From Ectocarpus siliculosus (Eukaryota; Sar; Phaeophyceae; Ectocarpales; Ectocarpaceae), in NCBI GenBank assembly GCA_000310025.1, contig FN649727.1, forward strand, positions 8,966,951 to 9,020,866: a stretch of 53,916 nt of DNA, given 5' to 3'. Below the pieces are notes generated by a model. The model made no database searches and was not told the origin of the DNA. It saw only the letters and a program-made list of their open reading frames with translations. The stretch's first letter is position 1; each line of letters starts with the position of its first letter. The position numbers and the translations under genes are program-made. Of this stretch, positions 36,930-48,200 are shown piece by piece.

Positions 36930-39789
36930 TCACGCGGCGGAACTCTCTGGTCTTATCAGCAGATGTTTGACGCTTTCTTCGGCCGAGGACATTGGCGTGC
37001 AGCCATCATTGTCCGCGGCGTTCGCGTCCGCCCCGGCTTGCACCTGCTCCCGCACCAAAACAAAGCCGAGCGAATCACAAGACAGCAACGCAAAGCGACG
37101 CGGGGGTCAATCTACCGATGATACACCCATCTTGAAAGTCGCTTGACGTGCAGCGTGCGTGCTGTGCTGCAACGATCATCGAGCTTGTGGCGGCCTTTTC
37201 GGCGTGGGCACCGAACAATACATGTCTGCGTTTTGATGGACAGGAGATGAACACAAGCACTTGAGTTAAGGCCCACGAGACATTGCACAATTACATTTTT
37301 GAAGGCCTGAGCTGAACGGCGTCGCATCCAGAGCCCTGTACAAGGGCAGGCCTTTCTCCCCAGACAACAGCAGGTTCAAATTCGCTACCGGGAAGCCTTT
37401 GAATCACTTACGGGAGCAGCCACGCCAACACTGGGCGAGACCAGAGAACTAAAATTGATTTCCTCGACAGAGCAAGCGGGCGCGGAGAGGAAGGCTTGGT
37501 CGTCTCGAGCTAGGAAATGTGTGCCACGCCCAACGCACACATGGCACGGCAACAGCGGACCACTGCTATGGCGGAATCTCAATTTTCGGCCCAACGCGTA
37601 GAGACGTAACAGCACGGAGTCAAGCCGATGCCAAGAAAGAGGCGACGCCAACCTCCTCAAGCACATCAACAGCCACAGACAGCGCGCCGCCCCTGCTCCC
37701 CACGTTCGACAGGTGCCAACGTACATGCGACAAACTCATAGACGCTGCAGCCGTCGAAAACGCCCGCCCTTTGTTCAACTACCCTGCATGCTCAGGCTTT
37801 GGCCTCACCAAGAGCTCGACCTCTTTCTCGTTCTCGCAGGCTACGGCGTACGCGAGGGGTGTCATGCCGTCTGCATCCCGAGAGTCCACTGCCGCTCCCA
37901 GGGCAAGGAGGCTCGAGATCACCGAGGACTGGCCCCGGTCAGCCGCAAAGTGGAGAGGCGTTCTTCCCTCCTCGTCCTAAACGGTCATCAGCAGCATCCA
38001 ACAACCGCATGGTTCTTGTTGTTAGCATTTCCCATCGCCCCCCACCACAACGACGCGAAGACGATGCCAGCATCGCGCAGCACGTTGCTGCAATATTTCA
38101 GGTAATAAGGAGCTCTAGTCTGCCACTAACTCATCTTCAAGCGAAAGGCGTTGTAAGAGGACCATGAATCGTTGATATAACAACAACAAGTGACTAGACC
38201 TTTCCCGGCAGGCTTCGTCTGCGGCCCTACATATGTACAGGAACGTGGGTAAAAGGTAAACTGGACATTATTGGAGTCTACCGAAAGTGGAATCCCCTCC
38301 AAGTGGTATCTCGTGTACATGGCACGCATCGGGGCTGATGCTCATGCTCATCACTAACCGAAAGCTCGAACCTTACCACACATAAAGTAAACCTTGCGAC
38401 CGCACTGTAAACAGCATGATAAGGTGCAGCAGACAGCAGAAAAGTACCTGCGCGTCAACCTTAACCCCGCTAGACACGAGATCGCGTATTCGGACGACGT
38501 CCCCGTCGCTGGCAGCCGCGAAAATCTCCTCGTTCGCGCCCCATTCCGCCGTGTTCCTATCGAATCCGGGGACACGTTTGACTGGAGTGGTTGATTCGAT
38601 TGGGTGGAGTCTCTGGGCGTGTGAGGCGCTACGGCAACAACACCGCTGCGAGGCACACAAGGCGAAGACATGCATCTCGACTATTTACTGTCATAGTGCG
38701 GGCTCCGTTGAAATCACACCGTTGTTCCACAGCAGAAGGAACAACGCGTCTTGAAAGTGAATACCCGCCTCACCCCTGTCCCGCTGCCATGGTACTGACG
38801 GTCACTCCAAAGCCGAGCCCGGCCCCGTTCTCGTCCTCTTCCTTGTCGCTGCCCTCCCACTGCAAGTCTTTCTTCATGTCCTCCTGGGTGACCGTCCCCG
38901 CGTCGCCCGGGGGCTGGCCCTGAGCCTCAGCCAACCAGTCGGGACAAAGCTCGGTAACCTTGAGGAGGTAGGACTTCATGGCCTCTACAGGTTCCATCCC
39001 GCGGAGTCGATTCCACGCTCCCCTGCCGGGAGCAAACAGCGAGAACCAGGTCGATCGACAAGCCGGCATGGAGGGAAACGGGGACGCTACAACGACAGGA
39101 ACGAGGGCGAGTTGTGAGCAATAGATGGATGGCACCGAAGGGCTTGGTAGAACCCGGACCGAAGGGCTTGGTAGAACCCGGAGCATCCCGGAACCCTGCT
39201 GAGGAGCACTCGGTTGACCTACTTTCGCCCACACGCCCACACCCATCCGCCGGTGGTACCGTTTGAACCATAACCCCAAAGGTCCGGTAGACACTAATCC
39301 CTCACTGACCATTTTGCTCTACCGACAAGATCGATGAGTCCAGGCTTGGGATCCTCACAGTCGCCTTCCGTGGCCTGCTTGAACAGCGAATACAGCTCCA
39401 ACCTCTGGTCAGACGATAGAGCCACACCTTTCACCGTGATCATGTGGTTCGCCGCCATCCCGAACAGTCGCTCTGTATCCTATGTATCGACATGCAGAAA
39501 AAACAACATTGGTTCCAGATGGGTGGATGAGAGGCATATATGTAAGTTCTGAGGTCGGAGACGACGTGTGGGGTGAGCATAGAAAGATAATGTGCAGCAG
39601 GTTGCACGAAAGGCATTCGTGCTTCGTGCGGGATGAACATGCGGATTCAGACTTGGTTCTAGCAGACATGGTTTGCTCCGCAACTACTTTCGTCGTGAAC
39701 ACCTTCATAATGGTTGTGTCATTGTGTCACAAGGTGGAACACACTACGCACACCTCGTCGCACACAGATGGGGGTTCCATGGCTGCCAT
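36930..39789 (-). CDS. ACBD6: Acyl-CoA-binding domain and ankyrin-repeat protein (ACBD6-like)
   Basis: Six exons close in phase: 39789-39754, 39479-39310, 39022-38774, 38556-38448, 37976-37809, 37043-36930; total 281 residues, the same size as human ACBD6 (about 282). The acyl-CoA-binding domain spans about residues 13-100: FGMAANHM, SSDQRLELYSLFKQATEGDC, KPGLIDLVGRAKWGAWNRL, EAMKSYLLKVTELCPDW. This includes the YxxFKQATxGD and KWxAW hallmarks that hold CoA and the acyl chain. A Glu/Asp-rich linker follows, then four ankyrin repeats from about 155 to the end (EEIFAAASDGDVVRIRDLV; GRTPLHFAADRGQSSVISSL; GMTPLAYAVACENEKEVELL; GADANAADNDGCTPM). The protein is a soluble carrier of long-chain acyl-CoA; in animals it also supports protein N-myristoylation. 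The junction 38774/38556 is the least certain, because CCAG at 38580 is an alternative acceptor in a different phase. It shares a 271 bp upstream region with DDRGK1. Confidence 0.88.
39134..39181. repeat. Perfect 24-bp tandem duplication in an ACBD6 intron
   Basis: Two adjacent identical copies (39134-39157 and 39158-39181), beginning ACCGAAGGGCTTGG. It lies in the intron between the two acyl-CoA-binding exons and is therefore not translated in the model. Confidence 0.9.
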
Positions 39790-40060
39790 GATGTCTTCTG
39801 AGATTGAAATTCCCCGCTGCTGCAGGCGGTGATGTGTGCGTGTGCAAGACAAATAGTCAGGTGAAGGTGGGGGATCGCCAGCTGAGAAGCAAGCCAAGCA
39901 CGGGGAGGGTATACGTGAAGGAGTTCCACTAGGGGTTCCCGGAGGCTGTTGGTTCACAGAATAGAGAACCATAGAGACAGCGACAGCGCGGCAGCAGCAG
40001 CGACGAGCTGGCAGCAGCTCGTCGTGCTACGCACACACTCGTCCTGTTCTCTCGACAACC
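39790..40060. promoter_or_regulatory. Shared divergent promoter region of ACBD6-like and DDRGK1-like genes
   Basis: Only 271 bp separate the two start codons, which face away from each other, so both 5' UTRs and core promoters must fit here. There is a CAGCAG-rich stretch near 39990-40020 and no clear TATA box. The role is inferred from position only. Confidence 0.55.
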
Positions 40061-41817
40061 ATGCCATCAGACCAAGAAGACCAGCTCACGTTCCTCGACG
40101 ATACGCTTATTTTGGTAATCTCTTCGGTAGGGCTCCTGTGCGTAACGGCGGCAGTCTTGTGGGTTGTCCGGCAGTCGCCAGATTGGCAGAAGGCAGACCG
40201 TCAACCCGCAGGGGAGCAGGATGGCGACGCGGGCTTGCTCGGCGGAAGAACGAGAGTTGTCCCTGGCGGGCGTGAAGCGGCGAAGGCGGCTCGAAAAGAG
40301 GCCAAGAAGCGAGCAAAGGCAGAGTTCAGCCGATCTTCGGCTGTGCAAAAGCGTCAAGTGAAGGTGTGTACAAAACCGCGGTCATGTTCGGCAGTAGCCC
40401 AAACTATTGTACTGCTGTACAAGTACCACCACCGAGTTTGGTTTAGTGGGGGACCACCTGTACCTGGTTCTCCGGTCTCCGGTCTACGCAAATAGAGGAC
40501 GTGCTCGGAATCCGTGCCCGTCATATTTTCGCATGTTTTGCTACTTCCGCCGGAAACTCTTGAAACCATGGCAGAGTAAGCGCTCAGCACAGCAGCAGCA
40601 GCCGCGTTCTCACGCGGATAGGGAGCGCACAAAGGAGGAGGAGCGGAAGGAGAGGTCTGCGGAAGCTCTGCGGCGACTGAAGAGCTACATTCTGGATCAC
40701 CAGGTACGGAAACAACTGAAACCGATGATTTTGTAAGGCGCCCTCGGTCGAAAAGCTCCCCTTTGCAGAATTTGTCGGACAGTGGCGGATGACGCGTGCA
40801 AAACGAGGGGCGGTTGCGAATATGCATTCACCCAAATGCAAAATCCTTCAGAACAGTCCACTGCTATATACACACCTGAAGTTTGTGGGTAATATGAGGT
40901 TGCGCTAGGATCACAAGTGCCACAGCAATGTTGCACATTAGACCCAGATCTTCGATAGGTTAAAGCTAAGGCTTGCAGATAGGTACCTTGTTCAACCGTA
41001 GAGTATATGGGATGGGTGACGCGTGTGGTCGATGTGTAGGCGTCGGAATAGGTGATAACTGGTTGCTGCAGAGTCCACACAGCAGACCCGACTATATGTT
41101 GCACTCAAGCAGCCAAGTTTCAAGAATATATGCCTTGGGTGGCTTTGAAGCCACGCTAACCCCTGATGCGCTCGTCATGGCGGTGATCAATGATGATGTG
41201 GTCCGACGCCGCTGAACAGGTAGCAATTTCAGGCCATGTCAACACCACAGCCACATCCATTGAATGAGTAGGATACCCCCCCAGGTCTTGGCAGCAAGCA
41301 ACATGTAGGAACCATGTGCACACGAGCCTCCGAAACACAGCAGTAGCGCTAGCAATCCTTACCAAAGCTACCACTGTAGCCTACAAGGTCAGCTCCTCAA
41401 TTGTTGCGCCATGTCCAATTTCCACGACCACCATCTTCCTTTCTCGAAAAGGTGTCATCTTTGGGAGATCTAGAGGTTGAACTTAGTTTGCCATCAGAGG
41501 AGATCGTGGATAAAATCGAGGAGCTGGAAGCCCGCGGTGATTTCACGGGCATCCTGGTCGACGACGCGCGAGGTAGCAGCAGCGGTGGCTCTTTCGTTCG
41601 GGTTGGCGAGGGCGAGATGCGCGCTCTTGCGGCCTTCATCAACGAGCGGGGGCGACTGACGCTTGCCGAAGTTGCCGCTGAGGCGAATAGGGTGCTGGAT
41701 CTTTCAGAATCACGAATAAAAGAGACCCGAAGAAGAATTGGTCTTGGTGAGCGGCATTTTGATGAGGGGAGTGGCGGGGTGGGGGGCGAACACGGTGCTT
41801 TAGACGGAGAATCCTAA
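40061..41817 (+). CDS. DDRGK1: DDRGK domain-containing protein 1 homolog (UFMylation adaptor, UFBP1)
   Basis: Three exons in phase 0: 40061-40363, 40575-40703, 41452-41817; 265 residues (human about 314). The N-terminus has a membrane helix at about 16-36 (LVISSVGLLCVTAAVLWVV), as expected for an ER-anchored protein with its bulk in the cytosol. A basic and acidic coiled-coil segment follows (EAAKAARKEAKKRAKAEF; ERTKEEERKERSAEALRRL). The C-terminal winged-helix DDRGK domain is clear: EEIVDKIEELEARGDFTGIL, VDDARG in place of VIDDRG, then MRALAAFINERGRLTLAEVA. In animals and plants this protein recruits the UFM1 ligase UFL1 to the ER for ribosome UFMylation and ER-phagy. The coiled coil is shorter than in animals, which accounts for the smaller size; a missed small exon is possible but the alignment across the second junction (YILDHQ to VSSLGDL) is gap-free. 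It faces the ACBD6-like gene and converges on the ERGIC-type gene. Confidence 0.87.
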
Positions 41818-42534
41818 CGCCACGCCGCGTCGACGTGTAAGGCACCCGCCGAAGCAGTAGAGTCGTGAGACGGTTGCTGAGTGAATCGCCGAAAATTAGT
41901 AGAATTGTAGGCACTTCGAAGCCTCGGAAAGACAGGTCGCCAGAAACCACAAGGGAACGGGGTATGCGAGGCAATAGAGACGCTGGCTGATTTGGCAGCA
42001 GGGGCAACGAATCAAGCTCATGTTTGACGACCAAGCCTGGGCGGACAAGTTGGGCGGATGAGGAATACGGCTACATGTATTGCGGTGACAACGACCGCAA
42101 CTTTCCTGTGAATAAGATTCGTGGAACAACAGATTCTACAGTCGGAAACGTCAGCGCATGCCGTATCGCAGAGTGTTCCCAGGCCCTCGGGTTTGTGTGG
42201 GCATTCCTTCACCAAGAATATGGAGTGCACCGACGACAAGAGGGAAGGAGACATGAACATCGCGGGCCCCTCGTTTGTGTGAATGAAACCGAAGCTTCGG
42301 TCTCTCGCCATCACGTGCGGCGTCATAGAACGAAAGGCCAAATATCCCACAAGGGTTTGATTGCCAGCCGGTGCGCTGTTTGCATCAGCGGAAATGGCAT
42401 GACATGCCGCTACCACTTGCAAATTGTTGCTTTTACTAAACAAGTTTCTTAAAAACAATTCGTATCGCGACCAATCATCCTCGTGGGCGTGAAGATAGCC
42501 ATATACAACGCCTAACGCGGCACAGTTGACCCTG
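41818..42534. other. Intergenic region between convergent DDRGK1 and ERGIC genes
   Basis: About 0.7 kb, expected to hold the two 3' UTRs. I see no gene or strong repeat here. Confidence 0.6.
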
Positions 42535-44930
42535 TCAATCGTGCTTCTTTGGCGAAACCACTTGCAAACCCCTCACAAACAGACCGCTAACAGTATAAAT
42601 CCCTCCCACGATAGCGCAAACGCTGGTTATCAACTCGAACATCGACCGCCTCGCGTCGGTGTATTTGACCATGACGCTGGTAAAATCGTACGAGAACTCG
42701 ACGCCCAAAAGTAGCGATGACGAGGACAGGTCTTGTAGCACGGCAGCTTCTGGCACGAAGGCAACGTTGGACGAGTACGTGTGGGTGTTGACCTCTGCCC
42801 CGTGCATACGTCGGTGTGAGATCGGCACCACCTTCAAGGAGTACTTGACCAAGCCCGACCCCTCCTCCGACACGAACGTGCTCCTCGCCAAAGAATTCCT
42901 TCCGACCCCCACCGGTCCCTTCACCGGAGGCCCGAACCCAAAGTCGTGGATCTTGTGGGTCATATTCTGGCCCGCAACGGCTTTGGGACCGGACCGGGTC
43001 TCTCCCTTCGTCCGGGCAAGAAACCTGCCCGTGAATATGACTCGAGAAGGGTCGTGGTGCATCACGTGGATCACGATCGTCCCCGCCGCCCTCTCTACGG
43101 TTGCCGTCCCATCCAGCGTGCAGCCCAGGCCGCCACCTTGCGGTTGGAAGGGATATCTCTCGGCCTTCGATGCTGGTCTCTTGTGTACCGACACCGCCTC
43201 CGAGTTTGGAACACCCCCCTGAGGATGATCGGTGACAACCTCCAAGTCTGTTTGTTGGCAAAAGGAACAGCAGGTGGGGGGGCGAGGAGACAACTCATTG
43301 TTTGTACTAGCGAGTTGAGCATTGGCCCGGGCGTCGTCATTCCTTCCTGAGGCCGCGCACAACTTGTTCGCGTGATGGAGACGCGACTAACATCTGGGCG
43401 CAAAAAACCGGGGATGACACTTACTACTTGCGTGTTGAAGCTTGCAAGTCATATGTATCTCCCAACATGCCTACCCGAGGGGTGTGGATGGAAAACGACA
43501 GAATGATAATTACTTCTGCGAAGCTGAGATTCCGCCAGTCCTCATACAGATCAGGGTTCCTTCAGGTGGCGTGCGCACCAAACTGAAAACGCTACGTACC
43601 AGCCAACCACCGCAAGGGCAAACACAATTGAATGTGTAGGTTGCGGGCGGTTCGTACAACAAGTTTAGTTTATGAAATCGCATCACGACATGCACCGGTG
43701 TGACTACAGGTGAGCTCAGCAATACAGCGTCTGTGCATCTGGAACGCATGGGGGCAGCAATAGCTGTTGAGACAGCTGGCTGGCCATCCACACCGCAGTC
43801 GCACTGACCTTTGCATTCTACAAAGGGGAACGTGGCGTGCAACCGAGCGGTAACGGCGTCGTGCTCGTGGAAGTCCGCGACCGCCATGTGGCTCGAGGTG
43901 TCCACCTTGATGTACGCCAGCAGCTCCGATATGACGAGCACCGCCATAAGCGTCACTGAAGCTATTGAAACTGTTCGACGGGCCACCGGGCAGGAACGTT
44001 GAACACGGGGGAGAACATGATCATGCTGTCTTTACACTTATCAATTGCTGGTATCGATAGGCATTTAGTTTCGAGATTCGACAAGCCCGCGCCAACGCCT
44101 ATGTCAACGTTGAAAATGTGACACCCAGAAAGTCTACAGGCCAAAGGTCCAGATTGCGCGGGAGGGGAAGACTGCTGTTTTGTCAACAGGGAAAAAACGA
44201 GGAGGTCGCTGATCCATGATGCCCTCTACTCATGTAGCATCTGAGATCTAGACTCTCTCCACCGGCTGGTGGTTTTGGATATTTCCTGTTAGATTGGACT
44301 ACAAGCAGATACCGCCCGTTTCAGCAGCCCTTAACGCTTGATACAGGCCTAGGTCTTCACAGGTCAGGTTTCTCAAAGATCGTCGGATCTCTCAGCCAAG
44401 GATTCAGCAAAACGTGCTGTAACATGATTACTGTATGCATATGATGCCCTAAATAGGAGATATCGAGCCTGAAAACTGGCCCAAGGAGGTATGGTTCCTC
44501 ACGCCATAGACCGGCAATCAAAGTGGCTACATTAGGAGTTGTACCGCACCCCGACCCACCTGAACCCACCGGTATGTAACACCCCAGAGCACGGCGTCGC
44601 CGTAGCATGAGACATACAGCAGACTAATAGTGTACTACAAACTGCTGCCCTACAAGAGTAAGAAGAGACGACGTGAACCCGTACGCGAGGGTGATGTTCG
44701 CCATCTACACCAGGACAGCGATTGCATTAGTGGAGAACGGGAGCGGAGAAGACGTTGGGGTGAGAACATCTTTGGTTTGGCGACGCAGGACGGCAGACGA
44801 CGGGACGACGGGAGCCAGAAAACGCGGAGGAACTCAACTCACCTAACGCTCCCACGAGAGATTTGTCGAGGACGCCTTGGACGGCCTTTTGACCCAGGTC
44901 GAACCGCCGAAACCTGTTAGCTGTAAACAT
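42535..44930 (-). CDS. ERGIC/Erv41-Erv46 family ER-Golgi cargo receptor
   Basis: Three exons close in phase: 44930-44843, 43970-43809, 43247-42535; 320 residues. The N-terminal cytosolic segment RRFDLGQKAVQGVLDKSL runs into the first helix (SIASVTLMAVLVISELLAYI, about 31-50). The luminal part has ATFPFVECKDLEVV, GCTLDGTATVERAAGTIVIH, NMTHKIHDFGFGPPVKG, LVKYSLKVVPISHRR and VEFSYDFTSVMVKYT, which follow the Erv46/ERGIC3 order. A second helix (ELITSVCAIVGGIYTVSGLF, about 288-308) ends in a short tail with a C-terminal KKHD, a textbook KKXX COPI retrieval signal. The protein should cycle between ER and Golgi in COPII and COPI vesicles as a cargo receptor, usually as a heterodimer of two family members. 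At 320 residues it is shorter than Erv41/Erv46 (about 350-415), mostly in the middle luminal part. The start at 44930 was chosen because the family N-terminus is short; the frame stays open upstream. Confidence 0.87.
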
Positions 44931-45233
44931 CCCGCAAGAAGAGCAGGTAACTGCATCAAGGTAGGTATCTAGCAGAGGCGCGTTGGATGCTGGGGTTGTC
45001 CTGCCAAACCCGGACCAGCCGGGCCGTTGGCTTTCGGGGGCGACGCTGTATCCTCCATCCAGATGACGGTGTATACAAAAAAAAAAAAAGCGGCCGACAC
45101 AACAACACCACGCCGCTGCAGCGCCACAGCACAACCCAACATCGACAAATCGATACGCACACATTTCTCCAGCTGCACTTCTCTGCCTCTCCTAGCTCTC
45201 CCCCAGCCTGCAAACACCACGCCAGATTCTCCT
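44931..45233. promoter_or_regulatory. Shared divergent promoter region of ERGIC-type and DUF2470-like genes
   Basis: The two start codons face away from each other 303 bp apart. A poly-A run lies at about 45079-45091. No specific binding sites were recognised; the role follows from gene orientation. Confidence 0.5.
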
Positions 45234-48200
45234 ATGACCAGCGCACGCCTTCCGACGCGCGCAATGCACACCTCTTCGGCTGCCGCCACTGGTGCCGCTC
45301 ATGCGCGTGCTGCTGCGCTGTCGCTGGTGCTCTTGTTATTTTTAAACGCGCCAACAGCATGCGGATTCCAGGCGACCACCATGATGGTGGCGAGGGCTTC
45401 TTGGAAGGAGTACTGGCTGGCCAAGAACGGCGCGACGAATGCCCCCTCGGCGGTCCCATCGACACGAGGCGCGGCGCGGCGGAGCAGCCGGACTAGATGG
45501 GAACCCACGAGGCCCGCGTGGTGGATCGCCAAGAGCCCAGCCAAGGTGCAAGGCGCACCTCCGGTGCTTGCAACGCCTGACCTGGACGGAGGAAGCTTCG
45601 ACAAGGAGCAGATAACCGACGTCCTCCAGCACGAGTACAGGCACAATCTCGTGCGCGTTGCCCAGAAGTACGACTCCCTCATCGAGAGCGTGGAGGGCGT
45701 GGACGCGATAACCATCAAGGAGCTGGATGGGTGGGTTCCGAAAAAATCGTTGGGTAATTCTTTATTGGCGGTTGGTCGGCGGCGCGTCGCACTTCTGGCA
45801 CCAGGGCTTACTCTGTGTTTGGGCGAATTTTGCCCCCGATACTGCTTAGAGTCGTCTCTGCACTGATTCATGGTTTGCATGACGCGAGTAGGCTCCCTTC
45901 CTGTGTCGTTGTGCCCGACGCGCTGCTGATAGCGGTGGCAAGTGTCCCAAGAAATATACAACGGCTGAAAAAACTACGTCACGAACAAGCCCCCCCAAAC
46001 AACGTCGCGGGTGCTGTTTGCTGTTGCTGTAGAATCTCCCGTCTCTCGGTGGTTTTGGATTGGCCAAATCAGCCAATTACTTCAAGTGCGAAGCGTGACA
46101 AGGTGACATCACGATTATCGGGGCACAAGGCTGCCGTGCGAACATACGTAGCGAACACTCCTTGTGATCTACCAACGCATTTTGTGATACATGCAGCTAA
46201 TCTTGCAAGGGCTTAGAAATGAGTCGCGTGCGTGCGATTGTAAATGAAACATTCTGCCGGTGTTGGCGGCGGATGTCAGTATGTGTGGATGTGTGGTGTG
46301 CGCGTGTGTGTGGTGCTTGGAAGAACATTTTCGTATGCACAGGGAAGTGCACAATTGCACACGCCTAACGTCACGCATGTGCTGTGTTTTGGCCGTGCTT
46401 TTTGGCAGCTGAGCAATGCCACCCGTGGAACGTCCTGCTGCTGTGGAACAATAATGCACGTGACATCAGAGAAACCTACTTTTGTGTTTGTGACATCCCG
46501 TGCGAGGCTACGTATGCATGTGCTGCTGTGTTCGGAGGGATGTTGTGTGATGTGTGGAAGGTATCTTTGAGGGTTCATTCAGCGAAGCTGTTGGATGCGG
46601 GACTTGCTTGGTCTGGTTTTGAGTTTTTAGCTTATGTGCTGCTGCTGTACAACAGTGAGAGATGAGTCATGCCAGCTGGACCTATTACTGTACTCCTCTC
46701 TACTGTTGATGGGGGAGGTGGGGGGTGTACTCATAGTCGTGCATGCCGTAGTCGTTAGACCATTGACCTCGCATCCCTACAAAGCCGGGACAGAGCACGC
46801 CGGGTTCGCACCGGACCAGGCCCTCACATCACCAAGCGCGAAGCGCCGTGAGGTATTCGGCGAGTCGCATGAAGGGTGCGCTGCATCTTGCTAAGGGTGT
46901 TCGGCATCTTGTGCTTACTTCCTTGCACACAGATGACAGCTGCGTATGACTTCATTTATTTTCTGGTGCTTTCACTTCCAGAGGCAGTTAAAAGCACTGC
47001 TGTGTAACTGCCTCGAGGATGCTTGACCATTTTAACACAACGTGGTGCGATTATCCCCCTTGCGCGGGACAACATGATCTACTCGACCATCATTCATGGT
47101 TACCGCAAAAAAATAACGGTAACCTGGTTGCCGAGTTCACGAAGTGACTTGGCTTGTTTTACAACGTCGTTGCCAAGCGACGAAAACCCAATCCCGATGT
47201 CATACTTGTGGTCGAGAAAGAATTTGCAGCAGTCCATCTCCCTCCGTTGTAGCACGTTTCATACTCATACCTGACGCACGACATGGTAGATGTATGTAGA
47301 ACATTGCAAGCCCCACCGTAAGAGACAACAAACTCATGTGTGGGCATAATGTAGCAGGAAAATCATAATTAAAGTGATAAGTAACATCCCTCCGCTCCGC
47401 CTTGTCTTTTCCTTGATTCTCCCTCCCCAACGTGCGTTGTGTTTCTTTTACGCCCCCAGGGATCACATGCAGCTGGACGTCGTTTACTGCGATCAGGGAG
47501 AGCGAACCTGCGTCGCGGTTGCCGTGCCCGTCGTTTTCCCGTACCACTGCAACGACGGTAAGCATGTCAGACCTGCATATGTCGGGAAAAGTATACTGCT
47601 GTAGCGGAGAAAAAGCCCTATAACTAGGCTGCGCTCCCCGCCCACATCGTTTCCTGCCGTGGGTGTCCATGATGGCCTTTATTTGTTTTGCTACGGTCAA
47701 GGTACTCAAACGAAGCAAGCTTGACCTGAAACATTAATCCAAGGCCTTACGTGGCGTGCGTTCGCGACCAGCAGAAGCTACTATGGATCGGCGTCAGTAT
47801 CACCCGAACGCAATAAAATAAATCCATGACATGCTGGTTCACGGAAATGAACCCGAATATGTTCAACCACCGCTGCCTAGACGAAGTATGTACACAATAT
47901 TGACATATCTTGTATCAAAGTGACCCCCATGAGCAAGGGAACGAATCACCTTGGCCGGAATTTCAATCAGAGCCGTGGCCACAATACAAGGGGCATAAAT
48001 GTGTCCCGGCCAATCAGAAGCCTCAAATGCGATATAAAATTAATAATGCATGCAACCCCGCACTTCCCACCTCTTTTTAACGTAGTTTTCCAAAAAAAAA
48101 ATCCCCATACTCTTGAGGACCTAAAGAAAAGAAAAAAATAGGAAATGATAGAGATGGATTCGTTGTGTCATATTAAGAAAGAAAAAAAAAACGGTCATCG

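Noticed and set aside
43248..43808. Extra luminal exon in the ERGIC-type gene
   Set aside because: I looked for one because the protein is short; none was found, and joining exons 2 and 3 directly keeps phase and family order (VECK to DLEVV).
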